Of a stretch of 64,000 nucleotides of DNA, positions 52,274 through 59,936 are shown piece after piece. The DNA comes from Bacteroidales bacterium (GTDB lineage Bacteria > Bacteroidota > Bacteroidia > Bacteroidales > P3), in NCBI GenBank assembly GCA_017522105.1, contig JAFXAA010000027.1, forward strand, positions 1-64,000, written 5' to 3'. Position 1 is the first letter of the stretch. Every line of letters starts with the position of its first letter. The translations under genes and the position numbers were made by a program. The notes under the pieces were generated by a model that was not told the DNA's origin, searched no databases, and saw nothing but the letters and a program-made list of their open reading frames with translations.

Positions 52274-53644
52274 TTAGTCGGTTATCTCACCGAAGAGGTC
52301 GTTCTCCATGGCGGAGGTGATGCGGACGTTGACGAAGTCGCCAGGGGATAGTGCGTGAATGCGTGAATGCGTCAATGTGTTGGTGGGGATTATCACTTCG
52401 TCGTCGACTTCTGGGCTGTCGTATTCGGTGCGTGCCACAATACCATCTTCCTCGATGCGGTCCACGAGGCAGCGGAAGGTGCGGCCGACGCGTGCTTCGT
52501 TTTTCTCCAGCGATACCTCTTCCTGCACGGCCATCAGCTCGCTGACACGGCGTTCTTTCTCCTCTTGCGGCACGGGGTCGCCGAGGTGCTCGGCGGGGGT
52601 GCCCTCTTCGGGCGAGTAGGCGAAGCAGCCCATGCGGTCGAAACGCGCCTGGCGCACGAACTCCTTGAGCTCCTCGAAGTCTTCGTCGCTCTCGCCGGGG
52701 TAGCCGACGATGAGGGTGGTGCGGATGGCGGCGTCGGGCAGCCGCTGGCGGAATTTGGCCAGCAGCTGCAGAGTGCCCTCGCGGTCGATGCCACGCTGCA
52801 TGGAGCCGAGGATGCGGCTGTTGATGTGCTGCAGGGGTATGTCGATATAGTTGCAGATGTTGGGGTGTCTGGCTATGGCGTCGATAGCGTCGTCGGGGAA
52901 GGAGGCGGGGTAGGTGTAGTGCAGCCTTATCCACTGGGCGCCGCTCTCGTCGGCCAGGCGGTCGAGCAGCTCGCCGAGGGCGCGGCGGTGGTAGAGGTCG
53001 AGGCCGTAGAAGGTGGTGTCCTGGCTGATGACTATCAGCTCTTTGACGCCTTTGGCCACGAGGGCTTTGGCTTCGGCCACAAGGTCGTCCATGGGTATGG
53101 ATTTGTGGGCGCCGCGGATGAGGGGTATGGCGCAGTAGGAGCAGCTGCGGTTGCAGCCTTCGGCAATCTTGAGGTAGGCGTAGTGGGTGGGCGTGGACAG
53201 TGGGCGAGTGGTGGATTTAAGTGGAGAGTGGAGAGTGGAGAGTGTGGAATTATCCGGGTGCGGAATGGCCGCGTCAGCCGATTCTTCATTCTCTGTTCTT
53301 AATTCATCACTTATTTTGTCCCATTCGTGGACGCCGTACCAGGCGTCCACCTCCGGCATCTCCTTGGCGAGCTCTTCTCGATAGCGCTCCACGAGGCAGC
53401 CGCATACGATGAGGCGGCGCGCACGGCGGCCGCGGGTCTTGACGGCTACCTGTTGCAGTATGGTGTTGATGCTCTCCTCTTTGGCATCGCCGATGAAACC
53501 GCAGGTGTTGACGATGACGGCGTCGCAGTCGTTGCGTGCGCGGTCGAAGTGGACGGTATGTCCGTTTGCGACGAGGCTGGCGGCGAGTTTCTCGCTGTCG
53601 ACGGTGTTCTTGCTGCAGCCGAGGGTGATGATGTTGATCTTCAA
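52274..53644 (-). CDS. rimO: ribosomal protein S12 methylthiotransferase RimO, with two repeat-derived inserts
   Basis: A 456-residue radical SAM enzyme that methylthiolates Asp89 of S12. The N-terminal MTTase cluster Cys are at 10, 46-48 region and 81-83; the radical SAM motif C-N-R-S-C-S-Y-C is at residues 164-171; a TRAM domain ends the protein. Between the two domains (residues about 113-152) lies a Ser/Thr/Pro-rich stretch encoded by heptamer arrays (53223-53308), and in the TRAM domain T-H-S-R-I-H-A is encoded by octamers at 52353-52384. Both keep the frame open. The starting ATG lies 25 bp after ftsY. Confidence 0.94.
   Translation of the reverse strand: MKINIITLGCSKNTVDSEKLAASLVANGHTVHFDRARNDCDAVIVNTCGFIGDAKEESINTILQQVAVKTRGRRARRLIVCGCLVERYREELAKEMPEVDAWYGVHEWDKISDELRTENEESADAAIPHPDNSTLSTLHSPLKSTTRPLSTPTHYAYLKIAEGCNRSCSYCAIPLIRGAHKSIPMDDLVAEAKALVAKGVKELIVISQDTTFYGLDLYHRRALGELLDRLADESGAQWIRLHYTYPASFPDDAIDAIARHPNICNYIDIPLQHINSRILGSMQRGIDREGTLQLLAKFRQRLPDAAIRTTLIVGYPGESDEDFEELKEFVRQARFDRMGCFAYSPEEGTPAEHLGDPVPQEEKERRVSELMAVQEEVSLEKNEARVGRTFRCLVDRIEEDGIVARTEYDSPEVDDEVIIPTNTLTHSRIHALSPGDFVNVRITSAMENDLFGEITD
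52353..52384. repeat. octamer array inside rimO (TRAM region)
   Basis: GCGTGAAT twice, GCGTCAAT and GTGTTGGT: the same 8-bp words as in the intercistronic arrays at 13.6 and 46.9 kb, here in frame within coding sequence. Confidence 0.8.
53223..53308. repeat. heptamer arrays inside rimO (interdomain linker)
   Basis: GGAGAGT three times (53223-53243), a GC-rich centre, then ATTCTTC, ATTCTCT, GTTCTTA and ATTCATC (53281-53308). The two arms are of opposite purine/pyrimidine character, as in the intercistronic hairpins. Confidence 0.75.
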
Positions 53645-53672
53645 GTGTTCAGTGATTAGTGTTCAGTGTTTA
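53645..53672. repeat. heptamer array from the ftsY stop codon to the rimO start
   Basis: On the minus strand TAAACAC, TGAACAC, TAATCAC and TGAACAC follow one another starting with the ftsY stop codon; each begins with a stop triplet. The array fills the whole 25-bp spacer. Confidence 0.8.
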
Positions 53673-54623
53673 GGCGAAGAGAGAGTCGACGAACTCGTCG
53701 GGGTTGAAGAGCTGGAGGTCTGTCATCTTTTCGCCGAGGCCTATGTAGCGCACAGGAACGTGGAACTGGTCGCTGATGCCTATGATGACGCCGCCTTTGG
53801 CAGTGCCGTCGAGTTTGGTGAGTGCAAGGGCGTTGACATCGGTGGCTGATGTGAACTGGCGGGCCTGCTCCACGGCGTTCTGGCCAGTGGAGGCATCGAG
53901 GACGAGGAGCACTTCGTGTGGTGCGTCGGGCACGAGTTTCTGCATGACGCGGCGTATCTTGGTGAGCTCGTTCATGAGGCCCACTTTGTTGTGGAGGCGT
54001 CCGGCGGTGTCTATGATGACGACGTCGGCCTGATGGGCGATGGCGCTCTGGAGGGTGTCAAAGGCCACGGAGGCGGGGTCGGCGCCCATGCCCTGCTGCA
54101 CGATGGGCACCCCGACGCGGTCGGCCCAGAGCATGAGCTGCTCCACGGCGGCGGCGCGGAAGGTGTCGGCGGCACCGAGGACGACGCTGCGCCCGGCCTG
54201 CTTGTAGCGGTAGGCGAGCTTGGCGATGGTGGTGGTCTTGCCGACGCCGTTGACGCCTACGACGAGTATGACGTAGGGGTGGCGGGGCAGGGGGGCGTCG
54301 AAGGCGGCCGGCATGTCGGTCTGCGGCTGCCGCAGGAGCTGTGCTATCTCGGCACGGAGGATGTCGTTGAGCTCGGAGGTGGAGATGTACTTGTCGCGGT
54401 GTATGCGCTCCTGTAGTTTGTCGATGACCTTGAGGGTGGTGTCCACGCCCACGTCTGAGGTGATGAGTGTCTCCTCGAGCTTGTCGAGCACATCGTCGTC
54501 GACAGTGCTTTTGCCGAGGATGCTGCGTGTCAGTTTGGCGAAGAAGCTCTCCTTGGTCTTGGCAAGGCCGTTGTCGAGGGTCTGTCGCTCTGCGCTTTTG
54601 TCTTTACGGCTGAATAATCCCAT
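53670..54623 (-). CDS. ftsY: signal recognition particle receptor FtsY
   Basis: A 317-residue SRP receptor GTPase delivering ribosome-nascent-chain complexes to the membrane. N domain (residues 25-95), then G domain with VVGVNGVGKTTTIAKL, GAADTFRAAAVEQL, IIDTAGRLHNK, TKLDGTAKGG and IGLGEKMTDLQLF. It lacks the long acidic A domain of E. coli, as usual in Bacteroidota. It is located between the thioredoxin-like gene and rimO on one strand. Confidence 0.97.
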   Translation of the reverse strand: MGLFSRKDKSAERQTLDNGLAKTKESFFAKLTRSILGKSTVDDDVLDKLEETLITSDVGVDTTLKVIDKLQERIHRDKYISTSELNDILRAEIAQLLRQPQTDMPAAFDAPLPRHPYVILVVGVNGVGKTTTIAKLAYRYKQAGRSVVLGAADTFRAAAVEQLMLWADRVGVPIVQQGMGADPASVAFDTLQSAIAHQADVVIIDTAGRLHNKVGLMNELTKIRRVMQKLVPDAPHEVLLVLDASTGQNAVEQARQFTSATDVNALALTKLDGTAKGGVIIGISDQFHVPVRYIGLGEKMTDLQLFNPDEFVDSLFA

Positions 54624-54653
54624 GAGTGTGTAAGGTTTAATGTTTAAGAAGAA

Positions 54654-54793
54654 AGGGGGAGATAGGGGGAGATAGAGGGAGATAGAGGACGAATGCTTCC
54701 AGTATCTTCTTTTGTCTTCTTTTGTCTTCTTTTATCTCCGTTTGTCTCCGTTTGTCTTCCCGTGTTTTCCTTTATCTTCCCTTATCGCTGTTT
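54654..54793. repeat. 10-bp-word hairpin between the thioredoxin-like gene and ftsY
   Basis: The left arm has GGGGGAGATA twice and GAGGGAGATA (54656-54690). The right arm has nine to ten 10-mers such as TATCTTCTTT, TGTCTTCTTT, TATCTCCGTT and TGTCTCCGTT (54703-54793). It matches the two arrays flanking the S23-like gene at 30 kb but encloses no gene. The right arm runs into the 3' end of the thioredoxin-like gene. Confidence 0.85.
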
Positions 54794-55331
54794 GTCCTTC
54801 AAGAGCTTCCTGTATGGTGGGGTATATCTCTTTGTCGAATATCTGCATGTATTTGTCGAAGGGGTATTTGGTGTTGTCGCCGGAGGCGAAGTACCAGAGG
54901 ATTGCCGTGAAGTCCCTCGGTGCGTAGAAGCCAGGGACCACGGTGAGCAGGGTGCCGTCGGCGCGGAAGATGGCGAAGGACGGGAAGCCTATGCGTTGGC
55001 CGAGGGTGGATTGTGCGAAGACGTGCACCTTGTTGCGCCCGGCGGAGGCTGGCGGGTAGACGCGGCCGTTCCAGGTGACGGTCTCGTTGCCTTCGGCGTT
55101 GAACTTGACGGGGTAGTAGTATTTGTTCATAATCTTGGCCACCGTGGGGTCTGTGAAGGTCTGGCGGTCCATCTTCTTGCAGTAGCCGCACCAGTTGGTG
55201 TAGAAGTCCACGATGTAGAGGCGCGAGCCTATCTTGGCTTTGCCGGCATCGGCGATGGTGTGCCAGTTGACCTGGGCTGCGGCGCTGCCTGCGAGAAGGC
55301 AGAGGATGGTGATGATGAATGTCTTTTTCAT
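54732..55331 (-). CDS. thioredoxin-like secreted protein with repeat-derived tail
   Basis: A 199-residue exported thioredoxin-fold protein: signal peptide (MKKTFIITILCLLAGSAAA), the redox motif W-C-G-Y-C-K-K-M near residue 49, and the cis-Pro region GFPSFAIFRADGTLL. This resembles DUF255/thioredoxin-7-type periplasmic reductases. The last 20 or so residues (TAIREDKGKHGKTNGDKRR) are encoded by the 10-bp words of the adjacent hairpin arm, so the original stop has been replaced. It follows the SpoIID gene by 22 bp. Confidence 0.87.
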   Translation of the reverse strand: MKKTFIITILCLLAGSAAAQVNWHTIADAGKAKIGSRLYIVDFYTNWCGYCKKMDRQTFTDPTVAKIMNKYYYPVKFNAEGNETVTWNGRVYPPASAGRNKVHVFAQSTLGQRIGFPSFAIFRADGTLLTVVPGFYAPRDFTAILWYFASGDNTKYPFDKYMQIFDKEIYPTIQEALEGQTAIREDKGKHGKTNGDKRR

Positions 55332-55353
55332 GGCTGTATGTTGTTTTTGTTTT

Positions 55354-56682
55354 TTACCATTCGTATTGCCAGTCTTGCTCGTTGTCCTGCTCTTCCTCGA
55401 TGTATATCTCTTCGCGTTCCTCGCGGTCGCGGATGCGGAAGAGTCGTCCGAGCCAGTCGTCTTTCTTTGACCGTACCTGTGTGCTGCGCTGGCTGTCTTC
55501 TTCAATGATGCGTGCGAGCTGTGCAGTATAGTTCTCCACGTAGTTGAGGCTTGCGGAGGGGTTGTGGTGCAGGATGGCGCCGGTGTAATAGTGGCGCAGG
55601 ATGGAGTCGTATGTGTATCCGAGCGATACCATGCGTATGGTGCCCTCCTGGCTGAGGCCGACGCCGTGGCCGTAGCCGTGGCCGGTGAGGATGACGTTGT
55701 TGGTGGTGGAGTCTATCTCGGCGGAGAAGAATGTGGACTTGAGCTGCCAGTCGAGGCGCACGCGGGTGAGGGGCACGCCGAGGAGGCGGGCTTGGCGCAC
55801 AGGCTGGCTGAAGTGGAGCAGGGAGTCGCGCACGGCGCTGTCTGCAGTGTTGAGGTGGTGGGTCTTGCTGAAGTAGTTGAGCCATCGGTCGGCGCTGATG
55901 GTTCGCACCCAGTCGCTTTGGCGCATGCCGAGGGAAAATGTGTCTTGCACAGAGCGGAGGTAGGGCAGGGCGGTGCGCCATACATCCTCGGAGTTGGCTG
56001 TCTGTCCGCCGCTGTTGGAGTGGAAGGGTGTCTCGATGAGTGCGCCGGTGCTGTCCACGAGGGTTTCTCCGCTGCTCTGGATGACGCCGAGCATGATGTC
56101 GGGGCGGATGCAACGGTTGAGGTAGGCTTGGCAGTGCACGGCGTCGCAGAAGTTGTAGCCGTCGGCGCGGTGTTTGCCGATGTTGCGCAGTGCCCACGTG
56201 CGGCTGATAATGGCCTGTATGCGGAAGATGTCGCTCTGCTGGCCGTAGATCTCGCTCTGCACCACGCCTGCTATGTAGGTCTCGAACTCCACATCGCCGA
56301 CGAGGAGAAGTTTGCCGCCTGCTGACGGGGTGACCTCAAGGTTGCCCTCGTAGGTGCGTTGCTTGCATCCTTCGGGGTTGATGCAGAGGATGCAGGCGGT
56401 GTCTGTCGCCTCAAGGCGCACTTTGCCGAAGAGACCGTAGTCGTCGTCGTTGACGCTGACGTGCAGGCGTCCCGCTTCGGGGCGTATGAGTACCGAGCGC
56501 CCTTCTCCGACGAGGTCTTCGATGAGTGTGCCGTCGTCGCCGTAGAGGTTGTAGCTGCCCAGGTCGAAACTCACGTTGAGGGTGCTGACGCTATTGGTGG
56601 AGAAGAGGCGTACCCTTACATGGTCGGCCCGCGCCGGCATGACGGTGACGAACAGGACTATTATGAGCAGCAGTCTCTTCAT
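55354..56682 (-). CDS. SpoIID/LytB-domain protein
   Basis: A 442-residue exported protein (signal peptide MKRLLLIIVLFVTVMPARA) with a SpoIID/LytB domain: DVEFETYIAGVVQSEIYGQQ (catalytic Glu region), QAIISRTWALRNIGKHRADG, HSNSGGQTANSEDVW and GHGYGHGVGLSQEGTIRMVSLG. The family includes lytic transglycosylases acting on denuded glycan strands. The charged C terminus (REEREEIYIEEEQDNEQDW) is unusual. Its ATG overlaps the lpxB stop by 4 bp. Confidence 0.88.
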   Translation of the reverse strand: MKRLLLIIVLFVTVMPARADHVRVRLFSTNSVSTLNVSFDLGSYNLYGDDGTLIEDLVGEGRSVLIRPEAGRLHVSVNDDDYGLFGKVRLEATDTACILCINPEGCKQRTYEGNLEVTPSAGGKLLLVGDVEFETYIAGVVQSEIYGQQSDIFRIQAIISRTWALRNIGKHRADGYNFCDAVHCQAYLNRCIRPDIMLGVIQSSGETLVDSTGALIETPFHSNSGGQTANSEDVWRTALPYLRSVQDTFSLGMRQSDWVRTISADRWLNYFSKTHHLNTADSAVRDSLLHFSQPVRQARLLGVPLTRVRLDWQLKSTFFSAEIDSTTNNVILTGHGYGHGVGLSQEGTIRMVSLGYTYDSILRHYYTGAILHHNPSASLNYVENYTAQLARIIEEDSQRSTQVRSKKDDWLGRLFRIRDREEREEIYIEEEQDNEQDWQYEW

Positions 56683-57785
56683 TTGACAGTGTCTATGATT
56701 GTTTGGGCTGTGCGCTCGGAGGCGCCGCCGTTGCCGAGGAGGGCCCTCATGTCTGCATATTCGTTGAGCATGCGCTCGCGGTTGCCGTCGTCGTTGGCTA
56801 TGAGCATGAACTCTCGCTCCAGTCGTTCGCTGTTGAAGTCGCCCTGTATCAGCTCTGTGACAATGGGGCTGTCTGCAATGAGGTTGACGAGGGATATGAA
56901 GCGTATGCGGCGGCTCACGACAGCGCGTGCTATTATGTATGATATCGGGTTGCCGCTGTAGCAGACCACCTGTGGCACGTCGAAGAGCGCGGCCTCAAGG
57001 GTGGCGGTGCCGGAGCAGACGATGGCAGCGTGGGCATGAGAGAGCAGGCTGTAGGTCTGGTCATAGACAACGTCAATGTTGCCGCCTGCCGGGATGTACT
57101 TGTTGTAGGCGCTCTTGCCCAGCAGGCTCATGCCGGCCACCACAAAGCGGTATTCCGGATGTTGCTGCGCGAGATGCACCATGAGCGGCAGGCTGTTTTT
57201 CAGCTCCATCTGGCGGCTGCCCGGCAGCAGTGCGATGATGGGTGAGGAGGTGTTGACGTCAAGTGCGGTGAGTTTGGTGTTCTTTATGGCGTCAAGCAAA
57301 GGGTGCCCCACATATACTGCCTGCTGCATGTCGTTGTCGGCGAAGAATGTCTCCTCGAAGGGCAGGATGTAGCACAGGCGGTCGAGCGTGCGGCGCATGC
57401 CGTTGATGCGGCCTTTCTTCCAGGCCCACAGGTTGGGCGAAATGTAGTGTACGGTCTTGAAGCCATGCTTATGTGCCCATGCCTCTATCTTGAGGTTGAA
57501 CCCCGGGTAGTCTATGCCGACAACCACGTCTGGCTTCCATTGGGCAATGTCTTGTTTGCAGAAGGCCATATTGCCAAGAACGGTGCGCAAGTGTGCCACC
57601 ACTTCCACAAAGCCCATGATGGCCAGGTCGCGGATGTGGCGCACCGGCATGCCACCTATGGCCGACATGGCGTCGCCGCCCCAGAAGCGGAACTCCGCCT
57701 GCGGGTCTTTGTCCTGCAGCGCTCGCATGAGGTTGGCGCCGTGCAGGTCGCCCGAAGCTTCACCGGATATGATGTAGTATTTCAT
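56679..57785 (-). CDS. lpxB: lipid-A-disaccharide synthase
   Basis: A 368-residue GT19 glycosyltransferase that condenses UDP-2,3-diacylglucosamine with lipid X. Family features: IISGEASGDLHGANL at the N terminus, GFVEVVAHLRTVLGN, PDVVVGIDYPGFNLKIE, HYISPNLWAWKKGRI and the sugar-nucleotide region ALLPGSRQMELKN, with CSGTATLEAALFDVPQVVCY. It is coupled on both sides by ATGA junctions to the SpoIID gene and to a small membrane protein, in one envelope operon. Confidence 0.96.
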   Translation of the reverse strand: MKYYIISGEASGDLHGANLMRALQDKDPQAEFRFWGGDAMSAIGGMPVRHIRDLAIMGFVEVVAHLRTVLGNMAFCKQDIAQWKPDVVVGIDYPGFNLKIEAWAHKHGFKTVHYISPNLWAWKKGRINGMRRTLDRLCYILPFEETFFADNDMQQAVYVGHPLLDAIKNTKLTALDVNTSSPIIALLPGSRQMELKNSLPLMVHLAQQHPEYRFVVAGMSLLGKSAYNKYIPAGGNIDVVYDQTYSLLSHAHAAIVCSGTATLEAALFDVPQVVCYSGNPISYIIARAVVSRRIRFISLVNLIADSPIVTELIQGDFNSERLEREFMLIANDDGNRERMLNEYADMRALLGNGGASERTAQTIIDTVK

Positions 57786-58075
57786 TGCAACACGAGGGCT
57801 TTGGTCTTGAGCAGGTATATCATGAATGCTATGAAGGTGACGAAAAAGACCACGATGAGGGTCTTGGTGACGCGCAGTTGTGTGCGCCCTTTGGCATAGT
57901 GGTGCAACACGAGGATAAGAGGGAAGAACATGCCGGCAAACCAGCGCACATGCTCCATAATCGGTTCGCCGGCTATCAGCAACCCGATAGCCAGGGCCAG
58001 ACAGAAGCCCAGCTCGCTGCCCAGCCCGGCCACGATGCCCACGATGGGCTTGTCTTGTGCAAAAAACTTCTTCAT
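57782..58075 (-). CDS. small three-helix membrane protein of unknown function
   Basis: A 97-residue protein with three hydrophobic segments (about residues 12-34, 43-58, 72-92), separated by EPIMEHVRW and HHYAKGRTQLRVTK. I do not recognise the family. It is coupled by 4-bp overlaps to surE upstream and lpxB downstream, so it is probably a lipid A or envelope accessory protein; that is inference from position. The longer frame from 58300 lies mostly antisense-frame within surE and is rejected. Confidence 0.75.
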   Translation of the reverse strand: MKKFFAQDKPIVGIVAGLGSELGFCLALAIGLLIAGEPIMEHVRWFAGMFFPLILVLHHYAKGRTQLRVTKTLIVVFFVTFIAFMIYLLKTKALVLQ

Positions 58076-58842
58076 AGGCTGTCGGTTGTCATGGGCTTCA
58101 GGCTGTTGAATGCCTCGTAGCAAGTGAAGTCGGGATGTATGGGTACCACGCTGACGTAGCCGTTGTTCAACGCCCACTCGTCGCTTGTCTCGTCGGGGTT
58201 GTCGCAGATAAACTTGCCAGTCAGCCACCAGTATGGGCGCCCTTGGGGGTCTATACGTTTCTCGAAGCTGTCGCGCCATTGGGCTTTGGCCTCGTGGCAT
58301 ATCTTGATGCCTTTGATGGCGCCTGCGTCAAGCCGCGGTATGTTCACGTTGAGCGACACGTCGGTGGGCAGGCCATGCTTCAGCACGTAGCCTATTATGT
58401 GGCGCACAGATGGCAGGCAGCCCGAGAAGTCGGCTTCGGGGTTGTGGTTGAGCAAGGAGAAACCTATGCTGTCAAGGCCGAGAGTCGTAGCCTCGATGAC
58501 GGCACCCATGGTGCCGCTGTAGAGCACGTTGATGGAGCTGTTGCTGCCGTGGTTGATACCTGAAAGCACAAGGGCTGGCTGGCGGGGGCAGAAGTACTCC
58601 ACGGCCAGCTTCACGCAATCCACTGGGGTACCGTCGCAGGCATATATGCTGCGGTACTCTTCCTTCTTGACCTCGTGCACTCGCAACGGGCGTGTGGTGG
58701 TCAGGCTGTGGCTCTGGCCCGAGGCGTTGGCTGTCGGAGCCATGACAACCACATCGCCAAACTCCATGGCCACCTCCACAAGAGCCCTCAGGCCTTTGGC
58801 GGCGACGCCGTCGTCATTGGTTATCAGTATCAGGGGCTTCAT
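58072..58842 (-). CDS. surE: 5'/3'-nucleotidase SurE
   Basis: A 256-residue metal-dependent nucleotidase. Active-site signatures: LITNDDGVAAKGLRAL at the N terminus, APTANASGQSHSLT, SGINHGSNSSINVLYSGTMGAVIEA and VNIPRLDAGAIKG. The usual role is dephosphorylation of nucleoside monophosphates during stress. Its start overlaps the DUF4340 gene by 4 bp and its end overlaps the small membrane protein gene. Confidence 0.95.
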   Translation of the reverse strand: MKPLILITNDDGVAAKGLRALVEVAMEFGDVVVMAPTANASGQSHSLTTTRPLRVHEVKKEEYRSIYACDGTPVDCVKLAVEYFCPRQPALVLSGINHGSNSSINVLYSGTMGAVIEATTLGLDSIGFSLLNHNPEADFSGCLPSVRHIIGYVLKHGLPTDVSLNVNIPRLDAGAIKGIKICHEAKAQWRDSFEKRIDPQGRPYWWLTGKFICDNPDETSDEWALNNGYVSVVPIHPDFTCYEAFNSLKPMTTDSL

Positions 58843-59906
58843 TCTATGTCAAGTTTGGTGTCAGCCCCGAGGAAATAGCTGGCGGGCTGAAGTATGTTGT
58901 CGAAGACATGGTACTGGATTAGCACCGTGTCTGTCTTGTCCAGAATGGCATAGAGGCGGTTCACGTCGAAGGTCTCGTACATGTCGGCGTCGGGTATCGT
59001 CTCCAGGTCGTCCGGGTTCACATATTTGATGTATGTGTACAGTTCGCGGGTTGTGCCTGCCGTATCGGTGATGTGCAGTATGGTGCGCGGGGTACCTGCC
59101 AGGCTGCTGTCCCTGCTGTTGGGCACTATGGTGGCGAACTCGTCGAAGTTCAGCCATGTGAACGACGCTATCAGTGCCGCCACCCTCAAGGTGTCGAAGG
59201 CCGGCACCTTGCTGCCGCCCACTATCAGGTCAAAGTCCTCGCCGTTGTTCACCACGGCGAACGACTCGCTTTCGTTGGCCGGAATCTCCAGCTCTATGCG
59301 TGCTATTGCTTTGGGGTCAAGGTCTACGATGGTGTGGCTGCGCCATTTCAGCGGGTCGGTGACGAAGCGCGGAGTCAGGAATCCGCGGAAGCCGGGTATG
59401 TGTATCACGCACGGCGCCTTGTCGCCCTCGCGGAACATGTAGCTGCCAAGCATGTCCTTGGTCTCACGGCCTACAAAGTAGGTGGCGGTGAGCTTCTCGT
59501 GCGGGAACAGCTGCAGGCGTCCGCCGAACCAGTTGATCCTTGGCACGCGCTGGTACACCTCAACCTTTATGGCACGGGCTGAGAGATTCTTGATGACCGT
59601 GGGCACGGCATTACGGTTCACCTGCTGCCTGATGCGCATGGTGTGCAGCGTTTCAAGGAAGAGGTCAACCATGGGCTGGTTGGCCGGATACTTGCCGTCC
59701 ACCACCCAGGCCGAGTCGCCGGTGCGCGTCAGCAGCACCTCATTCTCCTGCTTGTCGGCAAGGAATATGCGTGTGATGGTACTCACATCCTCAATGTGGT
59801 AGTCCTGCTTAAAGGTGGCCTTGCGCGATCCCGTGATAGCCACCACCACGGCCGCGATGCCTATTGCCGCCACTGCGGCGATGATTATTATGTTCTTATT
59901 TTTCAT
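58839..59906 (-). CDS. DUF4340 domain-containing protein
   Basis: A 355-residue membrane-anchored protein (N-terminal helix NIIIIAAVAAIGIAAVVVAI) with a DUF4340 repeat fold: FFLADKQENEVLL-like strand, WVVDGKYPANQPMVDLFLETLHTMRIR and SESFAVVNNGEDFDLIVGG. DUF4340 proteins are encoded next to GldG-type ABC transporter subunits in many bacteria and are thought to work with them. Here it begins 30 bp after gldFG. Confidence 0.87.
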   Translation of the reverse strand: MKNKNIIIIAAVAAIGIAAVVVAITGSRKATFKQDYHIEDVSTITRIFLADKQENEVLLTRTGDSAWVVDGKYPANQPMVDLFLETLHTMRIRQQVNRNAVPTVIKNLSARAIKVEVYQRVPRINWFGGRLQLFPHEKLTATYFVGRETKDMLGSYMFREGDKAPCVIHIPGFRGFLTPRFVTDPLKWRSHTIVDLDPKAIARIELEIPANESESFAVVNNGEDFDLIVGGSKVPAFDTLRVAALIASFTWLNFDEFATIVPNSRDSSLAGTPRTILHITDTAGTTRELYTYIKYVNPDDLETIPDADMYETFDVNRLYAILDKTDTVLIQYHVFDNILQPASYFLGADTKLDIE

Positions 59907-59936
59907 ATTCTTAAGCTGATCACTTGTCGCTAAACC

